Below the pieces are notes generated by a model, which saw only the letters and a program-made list of their open reading frames with translations, ran no database searches and was not told the origin of the DNA. Positions 17,797 through 26,366 of a DNA stretch of 64,000 nt are shown here, in pieces. Source of the stretch: Allomuricauda sp. NBRC 101325. Lineage in GTDB: Bacteria; Bacteroidota; Bacteroidia; Flavobacteriales; Flavobacteriaceae. Location of the stretch: the NCBI RefSeq assembly GCF_030268205.1, contig NZ_BSQF01000006.1:1-64000 (forward strand), written 5' to 3'. Every line of letters begins with the position of its first letter. Position 1 is the stretch's first letter. Both the position numbers and the translations under genes were made by a program.

Positions 17797-18408
17797 ATGA
17801 AAAAAACGCTTCTCGTGGTGGCTTTTGCCTTTTTTGGCGCCACTGCATTTGCACAGAGCGGTTCAGGCTTTGGATTAAAGGCTGGATTATCCTACAACAA
17901 GAATGGTGATCTTATCAATTCCGTCGGCGATGGCGGTGCTGATATTATAGAAGGTGCCAAAGGTAAAACCGGATACCACATTGGGGTATTCGGAAAACTT
18001 GATTTCTCCACTATTTATCTACGACCCGAATTGGTGTATTCCAAAACAAAGAGTGAGTACGATGTGGATGGGGATTCCCAAGATTACGATGTATCCAAAT
18101 TGGACATGCCCGTTTTATTGGGTTTGAAGGTCATTGGTCCATTGCACGTATTTGCAGGTCCTGCATTCCAATATACCCTAAGCAACAAATTAGGGGATTT
18201 GGATGTAGAGGATGTTGAAAACGACTTTACCGTTGGCTTAAATGCCGGGGTTGGCGTAAATCTTGGTCGACTTGGTCTTGACGTTCGTTACGAAAGAGGT
18301 TTTTCCAAGAATGAAGCTGAATTTATTGGCGAGAATATTACCGATGTTTCAGGCCGTGTAGATTCTAGACCATCACAAGTAATTTTTGCATTATCGCTCA
18401 TGCTATAA
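17797..18408 (+). CDS. Outer-membrane beta-barrel protein (PorT-like)
   Basis: 203 residues with a clear signal peptide (MKKTLLVVAFAFFGATAFAQ). It continues with an amphipathic beta-strand pattern (GFGLKAGLSYN, LRPELVYSKTKSEY, GLDVRYERGFSKNE, IFALSLML) typical of the small porin / outer-membrane beta-barrel family of Bacteroidota. The final residue is not aromatic. Function is probably structural; the ligand is unknown. A strong bidirectional terminator follows. Confidence 0.85.
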   Translation: MKKTLLVVAFAFFGATAFAQSGSGFGLKAGLSYNKNGDLINSVGDGGADIIEGAKGKTGYHIGVFGKLDFSTIYLRPELVYSKTKSEYDVDGDSQDYDVSKLDMPVLLGLKVIGPLHVFAGPAFQYTLSNKLGDLDVEDVENDFTVGLNAGVGVNLGRLGLDVRYERGFSKNEAEFIGENITDVSGRVDSRPSQVIFALSLML

Positions 18409-18424
18409 TCAAAAAGTAGTTCCA

Positions 18425-18459
18425 TAAAAAAAGCCCCGACTTGGTGTCGGGGCTTTTTT
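18425..18459. terminator. Bidirectional terminator
   Basis: AAAAAAGCCCCGAC, loop TTGGT and GTCGGGGCTTTTTT form a GC-rich stem with an A tract before it and a T tract after it. It therefore terminates both the outer-membrane protein gene (plus) and the convergent FKBP gene (minus). Confidence 0.93.
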
Positions 18460-18472
18460 GTTTATATGCTTT

Positions 18473-19423
18473 TTAGTTTACCTTCGGGTCAAGGTAATCC
18501 GGAATACCATCGTTATTGGCATCAGGATAAGGGAAAATGATATTCCCATTACTATCCGTTATTTCACTGTGCGTGGATACCCCATCGCCATCATCGTCAG
18601 GGTCTCTAAAATTAGCCAATACGGAGGTGGTTTCATCATCGGCATCTGTATTGTCATCATACATATAGCCATTGCCATTTAAATCTTCGTCTATGGAAGG
18701 GATACCATCATTGTCGTTGTCCGTATCTTCCACGTACAAGCCCAATTCTATCTTAAACAATAATGGCGAATATGCCCCTGCTTGTCCTGCTGAGCTATTA
18801 AAGTAAGCAAGACCAGAAGGCATTACAATGATTCCCAAACCACTGTTGGAGATCTCGGAAGTACCATCCGCATTTTCCACCACTTGATCTGCAGTTCCAG
18901 CGGAAAATTTAGATACCCCATTGGCATATCCCCTAACCGTAAAAGGCAGTTCTTGCCAAATAAAATCTTGACTTTCATCGAACAATGTACCGTCCAAAAG
19001 GGATCCTTGATATTTTACCAAGGTAGAATCCGCGTATGTTGGGCTTCCACCCTCTCCTTTTCTAACTTCGATATAATACAAAGTATGTGGAATATCTTCC
19101 TCGCCGGCACTTAAGCCCAAAAAACTGGAAGAAACATTAATGGAAACACTTTCGGCATCTTCCATCAATGATCTTTTATCCGCATTTACCCCTGCAATGG
19201 TATCGATTACTATTTTATAATCGAACCCATCGGGCATAGTTTCGGGAGCAAAATCCTCGTAATTATAAAAGTGGGTATTTAAGAACTCTCGTATTGCTTC
19301 ATCATCTTCAGGCGCTACATCGCTCAATAAACTTGGTGGTATGGTAATAACCCCGTTATCGTCCTTTTTACAAGACATAAAAGTTATTCCAAATACCAAT
19401 AATACAATTAATCCGTACCTCAT
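18473..19423 (-). CDS. FKBP-type peptidyl-prolyl isomerase lipoprotein with Asp-rich tail
   Basis: 316-residue lipoprotein: signal peptide MRYGLIVLLVFGITFMSC with lipobox Cys18. The central part (about 120-230: DSTLVKYQGSLLDGTLFDES, then MPSGLAYFN) is an FKBP-fold domain. The C-terminal 85 residues have repeated Asp-rich motifs (DTDNDNDGIPS, DPDDDGDGVS, DANNDGIPDYLDP), like thrombospondin type 3 / calcium-binding repeats. A periplasmic or outer-membrane folding helper is likely. Some FKBP active-site aromatics may be lost, so catalysis is not certain. Confidence 0.85.
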   Translation of the reverse strand: MRYGLIVLLVFGITFMSCKKDDNGVITIPPSLLSDVAPEDDEAIREFLNTHFYNYEDFAPETMPDGFDYKIVIDTIAGVNADKRSLMEDAESVSINVSSSFLGLSAGEEDIPHTLYYIEVRKGEGGSPTYADSTLVKYQGSLLDGTLFDESQDFIWQELPFTVRGYANGVSKFSAGTADQVVENADGTSEISNSGLGIIVMPSGLAYFNSSAGQAGAYSPLLFKIELGLYVEDTDNDNDGIPSIDEDLNGNGYMYDDNTDADDETTSVLANFRDPDDDGDGVSTHSEITDSNGNIIFPYPDANNDGIPDYLDPKVN

Positions 19424-19462
19424 CCAGTTTGTTATTTAGGCGCGCAAGATACAATTTTCCAT

Positions 19463-19470
19463 TATTTTTG
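19463..19470 (+). promoter_or_regulatory. Possible -7 element of the S4 gene
   Basis: TATTTTTG matches TAnnTTTG and lies 31 bases before the ATG at 19502. No TTG at the expected distance was seen. Confidence 0.4.
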
Positions 19471-19501
19471 CTTTGTCCGTTAACAAAGATTTGCGAAGAC
19501 C

Positions 19502-19873
19502 ATGCGAATAGACAAATACCTCTGGTGCACTCGATATTTTAAAACCCGTAATCTGGCCTCCAACGCTGTTAAAAAAGGTCAGGTAAGGGTAAATGAAAGT
19601 GTTGTGAAGCCATCCAGAGAGGTTTATCCTATGGACAAGATCGTGCTTAGGAAGGATCAAATCGATTATCGACTTACGGTTTTGGACCTTCCAGAAAGTC
19701 GTGTTGGGGCCAAATTGGTGGATATTTACAGAAAGGACACTACACCCAAAGAGGCGTTCGAGCATAATGAATTACTCCAGCATGCCAAAAAACATTACCG
19801 ACAAAAAGGGCTTGGACGTCCCACAAAAAAAGACCGAAGGGATATTGACGATTTTTTGGATGAAGCTGAATAA
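19502..19873 (+). CDS. S4-domain RNA-binding protein (Hsp15-like)
   Basis: 123 residues beginning MRIDKYLWCTRYFKTRNLA, the start of the S4 RNA-binding fold of the heat-shock protein 15 family. The basic C-terminus (KKHYRQKGLGRPTKKDRRD) matches family members. In E. coli Hsp15 recycles stalled 50S subunits carrying nascent chains; the same role here is inferred. It lies directly upstream of a phosphoribosyltransferase gene with 33 bases between them. Confidence 0.9.
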   Translation: MRIDKYLWCTRYFKTRNLASNAVKKGQVRVNESVVKPSREVYPMDKIVLRKDQIDYRLTVLDLPESRVGAKLVDIYRKDTTPKEAFEHNELLQHAKKHYRQKGLGRPTKKDRRDIDDFLDEAE

Positions 19874-19882
19874 TCTGTTTTA

Positions 19883-19890
19883 TATCTTTG
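19883..19890 (+). promoter_or_regulatory. Possible -7 element of the phosphoribosyltransferase gene
   Basis: TATCTTTG matches TAnnTTTG, 16 bases before ATG 19907. No TTG stands at 19-20 bases, so an internal promoter is only possible. Confidence 0.4.
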
Positions 19891-19906
19891 AAACAATTTC
19901 CATAAC

Positions 19907-20404
19907 ATGATGAACCGCATTCTTAACCACGATCAGATCCAACATATTGCCAAGCGCATCGCCTACCAAATTTATGAAACCAATGTAGAGGAAAACGAAA
20001 TTGTGGTAGCGGGCATCAATGGTGGCGGAATGGATTTTGCCAAAAAAATAGTGGATATCCTCAAAAAAATCACGGATGCCGAAATTATTTTGTGCAGGGT
20101 GGAAATGGACAAGAGCAATCCGTTGGAGAGCGGTGTAAAAACGTCCTTAAATACCGAAGAATACGAAAACAAATCAATTGTGTTGATTGATGATGTGCTC
20201 AACTCTGGCACCACCTTGATCTATGGCACGCATCATTTTTTAAAAACCCCCATAAAACAACTCAAAACGGCTGTATTGGTAAACCGAAACCATAAAAGAT
20301 ATCCCATTAAAGCCGATTTTAAGGGCATTTCGCTTTCCACTTCGCTGAACGAGCACATTAAGGTGGTTTTCGAAAGCAAGAACAATGCGGTTTACCTAGA
20401 GTAG
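19907..20404 (+). CDS. PyrR-like phosphoribosyltransferase
   Basis: 165-residue type I phosphoribosyltransferase fold. The PRPP-binding motif is SIVLIDDVLNSGTTLIYG. AGINGGGMDFAKK supplies the first loop, and VNRNHKRYPIKADFKG resembles the C-terminal part of PyrR-type proteins. It may convert a pyrimidine base to its nucleotide or act in regulation; the substrate is not known. Two adjacent ATGs (19907, 19910) are possible starts. Its 3' end overlaps the convergent aroK gene by nine bases. Confidence 0.85.
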   Translation: MMNRILNHDQIQHIAKRIAYQIYETNVEENEIVVAGINGGGMDFAKKIVDILKKITDAEIILCRVEMDKSNPLESGVKTSLNTEEYENKSIVLIDDVLNSGTTLIYGTHHFLKTPIKQLKTAVLVNRNHKRYPIKADFKGISLSTSLNEHIKVVFESKNNAVYLE

Positions 20405-20905
20405 ACTTCGAATTTCGGCTACTACGGTTTCCGGAGAACCACTCCCATTTAAGGTATATTTTGCTTGGGCGTAAAAAGGGAGTCTTTCAAAAAGATGCTT
20501 CCCTATAAATTCCGGTAGATCTTCGTCGGGGATATTTTTAACCAAGGGACGATGCTCCTTTTCTTTTGAAATTCTTTGGACCAATTGGGGAATGGTCATT
20601 CCCAAATACACGGAGTAATCCGATTTTTCCAGAATCATTTCGATATTGTTTGCATAACAAGGAGTGCCTCCTCCGGTTGACAAGACCAAAGAATCATCCT
20701 TTTCCAGCACCTCCAAAAGCATTTGATGCTCTAGTTTTCGAAAAAAGATTTCCCCTTTTTCAGAAAAAATGGTTTTAATGGATTTTTTTTCCGCCTCTTC
20801 AATGTAATCGTCCAAGTCGATAAATTGAACCCCTAATTGACTGGCTAACAACTTTCCAACGGTGGACTTTCCGCTCGCCATATATCCCATTAAAACTATT
20901 TTCAT
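20396..20905 (-). CDS. aroK: Shikimate kinase
   Basis: Phosphorylates shikimate with ATP in aromatic amino-acid synthesis; cytoplasmic, 169 residues. Walker A is MGYMASGKSTVGK (residues about 6-18). FIDLDDYIE holds the shikimate-binding Asp, FRKLEHQ the arginine, and STGGGTPCY the Gly-rich loop. The lid contains KEHRPLV. Length is normal for the family. It is convergent with the phosphoribosyltransferase and overlaps it slightly. Confidence 0.95.
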   Translation of the reverse strand: MKIVLMGYMASGKSTVGKLLASQLGVQFIDLDDYIEEAEKKSIKTIFSEKGEIFFRKLEHQMLLEVLEKDDSLVLSTGGGTPCYANNIEMILEKSDYSVYLGMTIPQLVQRISKEKEHRPLVKNIPDEDLPEFIGKHLFERLPFYAQAKYTLNGSGSPETVVAEIRSLL

Positions 20906-20937
20906 GCGGATGAAATTTAATCGATTTCAAAAAAACA

Positions 20938-20945
20938 CAAATTTA
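20938..20945 (-). promoter_or_regulatory. Possible -7 element of aroK
   Basis: The minus strand reads TAAATTTG, matching TAnnTTTG, 32 bases before the aroK ATG. A good TTG is missing. It lies close to the divergent tRNA-Lys promoter. Confidence 0.4.
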
Positions 20946-20958
20946 TCATTAATTCATC

Positions 20959-20988
20959 TTGTAAAATAGATAATTGATGTTATATTTG
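20959..20988 (+). promoter_or_regulatory. tRNA-Lys promoter
   Basis: TTG (20959-20961), a 19-base spacer and TATATTTG (20981-20988) match the consensus fully. The tRNA begins 36 bases after the -7 element. Confidence 0.8.
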
Positions 20989-21024
20989 CACCCGCTTAGC
21001 CAAACAGCTAGGCGGTTAAATTTT

Positions 21025-21097
21025 GACCTGGTAGCTCAGTTGGTAGAGCATTTCACTTTTAATGAAAGGGTCCCGGGTTCGAGCCCCGGCCAGGTCA
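21025..21097 (+). tRNA. tRNA-Lys (anticodon TTT)
   Basis: A 73-base cloverleaf. The acceptor arms are GACCTGG / CCAGGTC, the D arm is GCTCAGTTGGTAGAGC, and the anticodon arm TTTCA-CTTTTAA-TGAAA has TTT in the loop. The T arm is CCGGG-TTCGAGC-CCCGG. CCA is not encoded. It has its own promoter and a terminator just downstream. Confidence 0.96.
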
Positions 21098-21101
21098 CAA
21101 G

Positions 21102-21136
21102 AAAAAGCCTTCAAATATAATTTGAAGGCTTTTGTT
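21102..21136 (+). terminator. Terminator after tRNA-Lys
   Basis: AAAAGCCTTCAAA and TTTGAAGGCTTTT flank a 5-base loop and are followed by more T. The A and T tracts on both sides mean it may also serve the convergent GerW gene. Confidence 0.88.
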
Positions 21137-21162
21137 TTTTACGAATTATTTTTCAATCCTAA

Positions 21163-21534
21163 TTAAGCCACTGCTTCTTCGTGGCGGTTACGTTCTTTGA
21201 CCAATTTCTCGATCAAATCAGGTACTTTTTCAAATGCTGCGGCCAATCCATGGGTTTTTCCAGCTTCCAAGAATGAGATTTCCTCTCCTTTGGTCACTAA
21301 AAATCCGATAGGTTCAATACCGATACCAGCTCCAGCGCCTGCACCTTCCCCTTTTCGGTTTTTTCCTTCGATGCCTTCGCCTCCTCCAGAACCAAAGCCC
21401 ATACCAACTTTAATTACCGGCACACACTTAAATTCACCCAACTCAAAGGGTTCTCCAACAATCGTTTCTGTTTTGGTCTCAGACTTGATAAAGTCAGTTA
21501 CCTTGTTCATCAGTTCTTCAAAATGTAAATCCAT
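21163..21534 (-). CDS. GerW/YtfJ family protein
   Basis: 123 residues of the sporulation-protein YtfJ (GerW) family: a central Gly-rich stretch (VGMGFGSGGGEGIEG, GEGAGAGAGIGIEP) followed by IGFLVTKGEEISFLEAG. In Bacillus the homologue is needed for spore germination. No sporulation is expected in Bacteroidota, so its role here is unknown. It lies 14 bases after a DUF2953-like gene on the same strand, the same pairing as ytfI-ytfJ in Bacillus. Confidence 0.85.
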   Translation of the reverse strand: MDLHFEELMNKVTDFIKSETKTETIVGEPFELGEFKCVPVIKVGMGFGSGGGEGIEGKNRKGEGAGAGAGIGIEPIGFLVTKGEEISFLEAGKTHGLAAAFEKVPDLIEKLVKERNRHEEAVA

Positions 21535-21548
21535 GACCTTAATTTTTA

Positions 21549-22040
21549 CTAGTTAAACAATGATTTCAACATCCTATAAGGTCTGTTCCGAATATCCAGC
21601 ACCAGTCTATTTCTGTCTTCAAAATTGATATGTAAGGAAGCCACAAACTGGTTGAGCAACACAAAAACAGGATACATTTTTGCGTTGGCCACATAATCCC
21701 CCGTGTCCATATCCAAATCAAATTGTCTTACCTCGAACGACTTCAACAATTGAAGCATTTTTTTAAAACTCACTTTCCGTTTACGTTTGGCTTTGTTTTT
21801 TTCGGATCGTTTCTTTTGATTGATGGACCTTGTTAATGGGTAAAAACAGCGTTCATAAAAAAGGACCTTTAAACGCACCCTTAAAAGTTCTTTCTCGTCG
21901 GGTTCAAAACTCGCCTTTGCCAAGCCCTTCAACCGCGCAAAATACATGTTTGCATCGGTATCGATAAAAACCTGTATTGGAATAAAAAGTAGCCAAAGGA
22001 CCAGGAGTACAACTAACAATATTACGGCAGAAAGTATCAT
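21549..22040 (-). CDS. DUF2953-like membrane-anchored protein
   Basis: 163 residues: an N-terminal membrane helix (MILSAVILLVVLLVLWLLFI), a basic stretch (KKRSEKNKAKRKRK), then RQFDLDMDTGDYVANAKM. The last piece resembles the DUF2953 pattern of Bacillus YtfI. ATG 22040 puts the helix at the N-terminus; a GTG at 22100 would add 20 residues. Its neighbour is the YtfJ-family gene, and that conserved pair is the main reason for this call. Confidence 0.7.
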   Translation of the reverse strand: MILSAVILLVVLLVLWLLFIPIQVFIDTDANMYFARLKGLAKASFEPDEKELLRVRLKVLFYERCFYPLTRSINQKKRSEKNKAKRKRKVSFKKMLQLLKSFEVRQFDLDMDTGDYVANAKMYPVFVLLNQFVASLHINFEDRNRLVLDIRNRPYRMLKSLFN

Positions 22041-22214
22041 TAGCTTTTTGTTGCAAAGGAAATAGCCACATCCCACATAAACAATGACATCCGTCAGCAC
22101 AACATGTTAAAAAACAAAAAGTTAATAACTTTTAATCCCAGACAGAGATAATGACGGAACTCATGTTACAAATCAGTTTTTATTGGTAATTTGATGTCAC
22201 TATTTTCCAATCCG

Positions 22215-23300
22215 ATGAAATATTACATAGTAATCGTTTGTTTGTGTGCCCTGCTTTTTTCCTGCAAGGACGATAAAGAGAAAACTTTCCCAACCAAAAT
22301 GCCCTTAACGGAATCGGTGTATGCTTCGGCCACCATTCAACCCGATAGTTTGTACCAAGCCTATTCGAAAGTATTGGGTATTCTGGACAAAGTTTGGGTG
22401 GAGGAAGGAGATACGGTTAAACGAGGAGATCCTATTCTTCAAATCACCAACACTTCTCCTGAGCTCAATGTTCAAAACGCACAATTGGCGTTAAGACTGG
22501 CCAGAGAAAATTATGAAGGTCGAGCTGCGGTTTTGACCAGCATCCAAGATGAAATCAGAGCGGCAAAACTGAAATTGAACAACGACTCCATCAACTACTT
22601 CCGCCAAAAAAACCTTTGGGACCAAAACATTGGATCCAAAGTAGAATACGATGCCAAACAACTGGCCTTTGAACTTTCACAAAGCAACCTGAACCTGCTC
22701 CAAAGCAAATACACCCAAACCAAAAATGAACTGGAAACCCAGCTCAAACAATCCGAAAACAATTATAAATCCTCTTTGACCAATTCTGGAGACTTTACCA
22801 TTACCAGTAAAATCAACGGAACAGTCTATGCCATTTATAAAAATCCAGGGGAAATTGTAAATACCCAAGAACCGGTTGCTGCCTTGGGCAAGGCCGACAA
22901 ATTTATCATTGAACTTTTGGTAGATGAAGTGGATATCGTAAAACTCAAAATCGGACAGCAAGTTTTCTTGACCCTTGATTCCTATAACTCACAAGTTTTT
23001 GAAGCCACTTTGGATAAAATTTATCCCAGAAAAGATGAGCGCTCCCAGACCTTTTTGGTTGAAGCATTATTTAATGACCCACCTAGTATTTTGTACCCAG
23101 GATTGTCTGGGGAGGGAAATATTGTGGTGTCCAAAAAAGAAGAAACCCTTACCATTCCAAAAGAATATCTTATTGGCGATTCTAAAGTTTTGACAGACGA
23201 TGGCGAAACAACAATTACCCTTGGACTACAAAATTTGGATATGGTAGAGGTACTGGAAGGATTGGATGAAAACACGGCCATTTATAAACCTGAGCCATGA
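22215..23300 (+). CDS. Efflux adaptor lipoprotein (HlyD/MacA type)
   Basis: 361-residue periplasmic adaptor of the RND/MacA class. The signal peptide MKYYIVIVCLCALLFSC carries a lipobox Cys. A biotinyl-lipoyl half (ILDKVWVEEGDTVKRGDPIL) precedes a coiled-coil hairpin (about 95-190, NVQNAQLALRLARENYEG...), the second lipoyl half (TSKINGTVYAIYKNPGEIV) and a beta-barrel. ATG 22215 is preferred over 22194. Its last codons overlap the permease start (ATGA), so adaptor, permease and ATPase form one exporter. Confidence 0.93.
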   Translation: MKYYIVIVCLCALLFSCKDDKEKTFPTKMPLTESVYASATIQPDSLYQAYSKVLGILDKVWVEEGDTVKRGDPILQITNTSPELNVQNAQLALRLARENYEGRAAVLTSIQDEIRAAKLKLNNDSINYFRQKNLWDQNIGSKVEYDAKQLAFELSQSNLNLLQSKYTQTKNELETQLKQSENNYKSSLTNSGDFTITSKINGTVYAIYKNPGEIVNTQEPVAALGKADKFIIELLVDEVDIVKLKIGQQVFLTLDSYNSQVFEATLDKIYPRKDERSQTFLVEALFNDPPSILYPGLSGEGNIVVSKKEETLTIPKEYLIGDSKVLTDDGETTITLGLQNLDMVEVLEGLDENTAIYKPEP

Positions 23301-24559
23301 TCAACTGGAATGTGATATTGGGCATTGCCAAAACCCATTTGCTGACCAAAATGAAATCAACGGTCACAGCAACCTTAGGGGTGACTTTTGGTATTGGGGC
23401 TTATATTACTTTAGTAAGCTTTATGACGGGTCTCAATGCCATGTTGGATGATTTGGTCTTGAACCAAACGCCACATATTCACATGTACAACGAAATAAGG
23501 CCTTCCCCTACCCAACCGATTTCACAGTATCAGGGATTATCGAAAGCCTTTAATGTGGTGCATTCCATCAAACCCAAACAAAACCAACAAAAAATCCATA
23601 ATGCCTTGCCCATTTTAGGCTATCTCAAAAAGCATCCCAATGTTCGGGGTGCTACACCTCAACTTCGGGCTCAAATTTTTTATTTATCGGGCTCCATAGA
23701 ATTGGGCGGCAATCTTATCGGCGTTGATATAATGGAAGAAGCGCGATTGTCAAACATTCAAGATAATATTGTGGAAGGCTCGCCCCAAGCCCTTAAAAAT
23801 AATACCAATGGCATTTTATTAGGTGCAGGACTTGCCAAAAAAATGTCACTTTCGATTGGAGACAGGGTCCAAATAAGCACCGTAGAAGGAAATATTTTCC
23901 CTTTAAAAATTGTAGGTATTTATCAAAGTGGTATCGCGGAAATTGATAATGTACAGAGCTTTGCCAATCTAAACACCGTACAGCGTATTTTGGGTGAAGC
24001 AGAAAACTTTGTAACCGACATCAATATTAAATTATTGAACATTGCCGAGTCTGAGCCCATGGCCCGAAGTTTGGAAAAACAGTTCAACATAAAGGCGGTG
24101 GACATCAACGAGGCCAATGCCCAATTTGAAACAGGATCCAACATTCGAAACTTGATCACCTATGCCGTTTCCATAACACTTTTGATCGTGGCGGGCTTCG
24201 GCATCTACAACATCTTAAATATGTTGATCTATGAAAAAATGAAGGATATCGCCATTTTGAAAGCAACAGGTTTTTCTGGGAAAGATGTGCAGTACATTTT
24301 TATGGCACAAGCGATGATCATTGGTTTGTTTGGTGGTCTCCTTGGATTATTGATTGGGTTCGGACTATCGCACCTTATCGACAATACCCCTTTTGAAACC
24401 GAAGCACTTCCTACCATAACAACCTATCCCGTGAACTTTAATCCCAATTTTTATGTTATTGGGATAGCCTTTGCACTGATCTCCACCTTTATTGCTGGGT
24501 ATTTACCCTCCAACAAAGCCAAAAAAATAGACCCTGTTAAAATTATTAGAGGCACCTAA
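23297..24559 (+). CDS. FtsX-like ABC transporter permease
   Basis: 420 residues of the MacB/LolE permease class. One N-terminal membrane helix (near 25-50) is followed by a large periplasmic MacB-PCD domain. Three C-terminal helices follow (ITYAVSITLLIVAGFGIYNIL, MIIGLFGGLLGLLIGFG, FALISTFIAGYLPS), ending with KKIDPVKIIRGT, the family terminus. Works with the adaptor upstream and the ATPase seven bases downstream; the exported substrate is unknown. Confidence 0.93.
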   Translation: MINWNVILGIAKTHLLTKMKSTVTATLGVTFGIGAYITLVSFMTGLNAMLDDLVLNQTPHIHMYNEIRPSPTQPISQYQGLSKAFNVVHSIKPKQNQQKIHNALPILGYLKKHPNVRGATPQLRAQIFYLSGSIELGGNLIGVDIMEEARLSNIQDNIVEGSPQALKNNTNGILLGAGLAKKMSLSIGDRVQISTVEGNIFPLKIVGIYQSGIAEIDNVQSFANLNTVQRILGEAENFVTDINIKLLNIAESEPMARSLEKQFNIKAVDINEANAQFETGSNIRNLITYAVSITLLIVAGFGIYNILNMLIYEKMKDIAILKATGFSGKDVQYIFMAQAMIIGLFGGLLGLLIGFGLSHLIDNTPFETEALPTITTYPVNFNPNFYVIGIAFALISTFIAGYLPSNKAKKIDPVKIIRGT

Positions 24560-24566
24560 CACCACC

Positions 24567-25256
24567 ATGGACTTAGTTTTAGAAGCCAAACATATCAACA
24601 AGCATTTTCACAAGCCCAAGGATTTCCATGTGCTTAAAGACATTTCCTTTGGAGTTAAAAAAGGGGAATTTGCTTCCATTATGGGGAAGTCAGGTTCTGG
24701 AAAATCCACTTTGCTCTATATCCTCTCCACCATGGACACCGATTATACGGGGGAACTTTACCTCAACAATCAATTGGTTACTGGAAAATCACATCGAGAA
24801 CTTTCACGTATCCGCAACAAGAACATTGGGTTTGTGTTTCAGTTTCATTACCTGCTTTCTGAATTCAGTGTGATTGAAAATGTGATGTTACCTGCCAAAA
24901 AGCTGGCCGAGAAAAGCTATGTAGAAATTGAACGCAATGCCCAACAAAAATTGGAAATGCTCAACATTGGACATTTGGCACATCAAAAAGCATCTAGAAT
25001 ATCTGGAGGCGAAAAACAACGTGTTGCCATTGCGCGAGCCTTGATCAACGACCCCACCATTTTAATGGGCGATGAACCCACGGGCAACTTGGACAGTCAC
25101 AACTCAGAAAACGTGTTCAACATTTTTAAAAAACTAAAAGAAGAACAAGGATTATCCCTTTTAGTGGTTACCCACGATGAGGATTTTGCCAATCGCACGG
25201 ACCGCATCATTCAAATGGAAGATGGAATCATTATGAACCATTTGGTGAACAGTTGA
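24567..25256 (+). CDS. ABC transporter ATP-binding protein (LolD/MacB type)
   Basis: 229-residue ATPase with Walker A MGKSGSGKSTLL, the Q-loop FQFHYLL, signature RISGGEKQRVAIARAL, Walker B ILMGDEPTGNLD and the switch histidine in VVTHDEDFA. It energises the adjacent FtsX-like permease. In MacB the ATPase and permease are fused; here they are separate genes, as in LolCDE. Confidence 0.95.
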   Translation: MDLVLEAKHINKHFHKPKDFHVLKDISFGVKKGEFASIMGKSGSGKSTLLYILSTMDTDYTGELYLNNQLVTGKSHRELSRIRNKNIGFVFQFHYLLSEFSVIENVMLPAKKLAEKSYVEIERNAQQKLEMLNIGHLAHQKASRISGGEKQRVAIARALINDPTILMGDEPTGNLDSHNSENVFNIFKKLKEEQGLSLLVVTHDEDFANRTDRIIQMEDGIIMNHLVNS

Positions 25257-25315
25257 GAAAAATCAGTTAAAACCAGTTGGAATAGTCTTAAATTTATAAG
25301 ATTAAATACAAGATC

Positions 25316-25720
25316 ATGTTGAACTCAGAAAAAATAGGCAACGAATTTTATCAAAGCCTTGGAAAGTTGTTCTATGCAGTGGCCATGTCTGATGAGGAAG
25401 TGAGGCCCGCAGAGGTTACCCGATTGCGAAAATACGTTCGCCAATACTGGTTGGATGTTGATGGTTTCGAAGATGAATTCAATACAGATGCGGCTTATCA
25501 GATAGAAATTGTTTTTGATTGGTTACAAGAGGAGGAGAAAGATGCCGAACACTATTTTGATGAGTTCAAAGAATTCTATTTGGAACATGCCGATAAATTC
25601 ACGGATAAATTAAAGGCATTGATCCTTGAAACCTCTGAATCCATTGCTTCTTCTTTTGCGGGAAAAAATAGGGCCGAAATGTTGGCCATTTTCAAGTTGA
25701 AACAACTTTTCAACCACTAA
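25316..25720 (+). CDS. TerB-like helical protein, unknown
   Basis: 134 residues, acidic and entirely helical by pattern, with no signal or membrane segment. It begins MLNSEKIGNEFYQSLGKLFYAVAMSD and has DEEVRPAEVTRLRKYV, reminiscent of TerB/DjlA-type N-terminal helices that bind metal or membrane partners. The match is weak. It lies one base upstream of deoC and is likely co-transcribed with it. Confidence 0.65.
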   Translation: MLNSEKIGNEFYQSLGKLFYAVAMSDEEVRPAEVTRLRKYVRQYWLDVDGFEDEFNTDAAYQIEIVFDWLQEEEKDAEHYFDEFKEFYLEHADKFTDKLKALILETSESIASSFAGKNRAEMLAIFKLKQLFNH

Positions 25721-25721
25721 A

Positions 25722-26357
25722 ATGTCCATTGCACCTTATATAGATCACACCAATTTAAAGGCAACTGCTACTCCCAGCGACATTGAAAAATTATCCTCGG
25801 AAGCGTTGACGTATGATTTTTATGCGGTATGCGTAAACGGTTGTTATGTTTCTTTGGCCAAGGAGGCCTTACAAGATAGTGAAGTGAAAATTGCAGCTGT
25901 TATTGGATTCCCCCTAGGTGCCATGTCCACCGAAGCCAAAATTTTTGAGGCCAAGGATTGTGTACAAAATGGTGCAGATGAAATTGATATGGTCATTAAT
26001 GTAGGATGGTTGAAGGCAAAAAAATTTGATGCCGTTCGCGACGAAATAAAAGCCATTAAAAAAGCTATTGGCGATACCATTTTAAAAGTGATCATAGAAA
26101 CCTGTTATCTCACTGATGAAGAAAAAGAGATCGCTTGCGAACTTTCGGTGGAAGCCAATGCTGACTTTGTAAAAACCTCAACGGGTTTTGGAACGGGAGG
26201 TGCCACATTGGAAGATGTTCAACTCATGAAACGAATTGTAGGTGACAAAGCAAAAATAAAAGCATCTGGTGGAATTAAAGACAAAGCAACCGCTCTCCGA
26301 TATATTGAACTTGGTGTGAGTCGCATTGGAACTTCTTCTGGGCCTACTTTATTATAA
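25722..26357 (+). CDS. deoC: Deoxyribose-phosphate aldolase
   Basis: Cleaves 2-deoxyribose-5-phosphate to glyceraldehyde-3-phosphate and acetaldehyde in nucleoside salvage. 211 residues with IDHTNLKATAT at the N-terminus, the Schiff-base lysine in DFVKTSTGFGTGGAT and the second lysine in KIKASGGIK. Cytoplasmic. It is followed after nine bases by a purine nucleoside phosphorylase, so the two act in sequence on deoxynucleosides. Confidence 0.96.
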   Translation: MSIAPYIDHTNLKATATPSDIEKLSSEALTYDFYAVCVNGCYVSLAKEALQDSEVKIAAVIGFPLGAMSTEAKIFEAKDCVQNGADEIDMVINVGWLKAKKFDAVRDEIKAIKKAIGDTILKVIIETCYLTDEEKEIACELSVEANADFVKTSTGFGTGGATLEDVQLMKRIVGDKAKIKASGGIKDKATALRYIELGVSRIGTSSGPTLL

Positions 26358-26366
26358 AACAAAACG

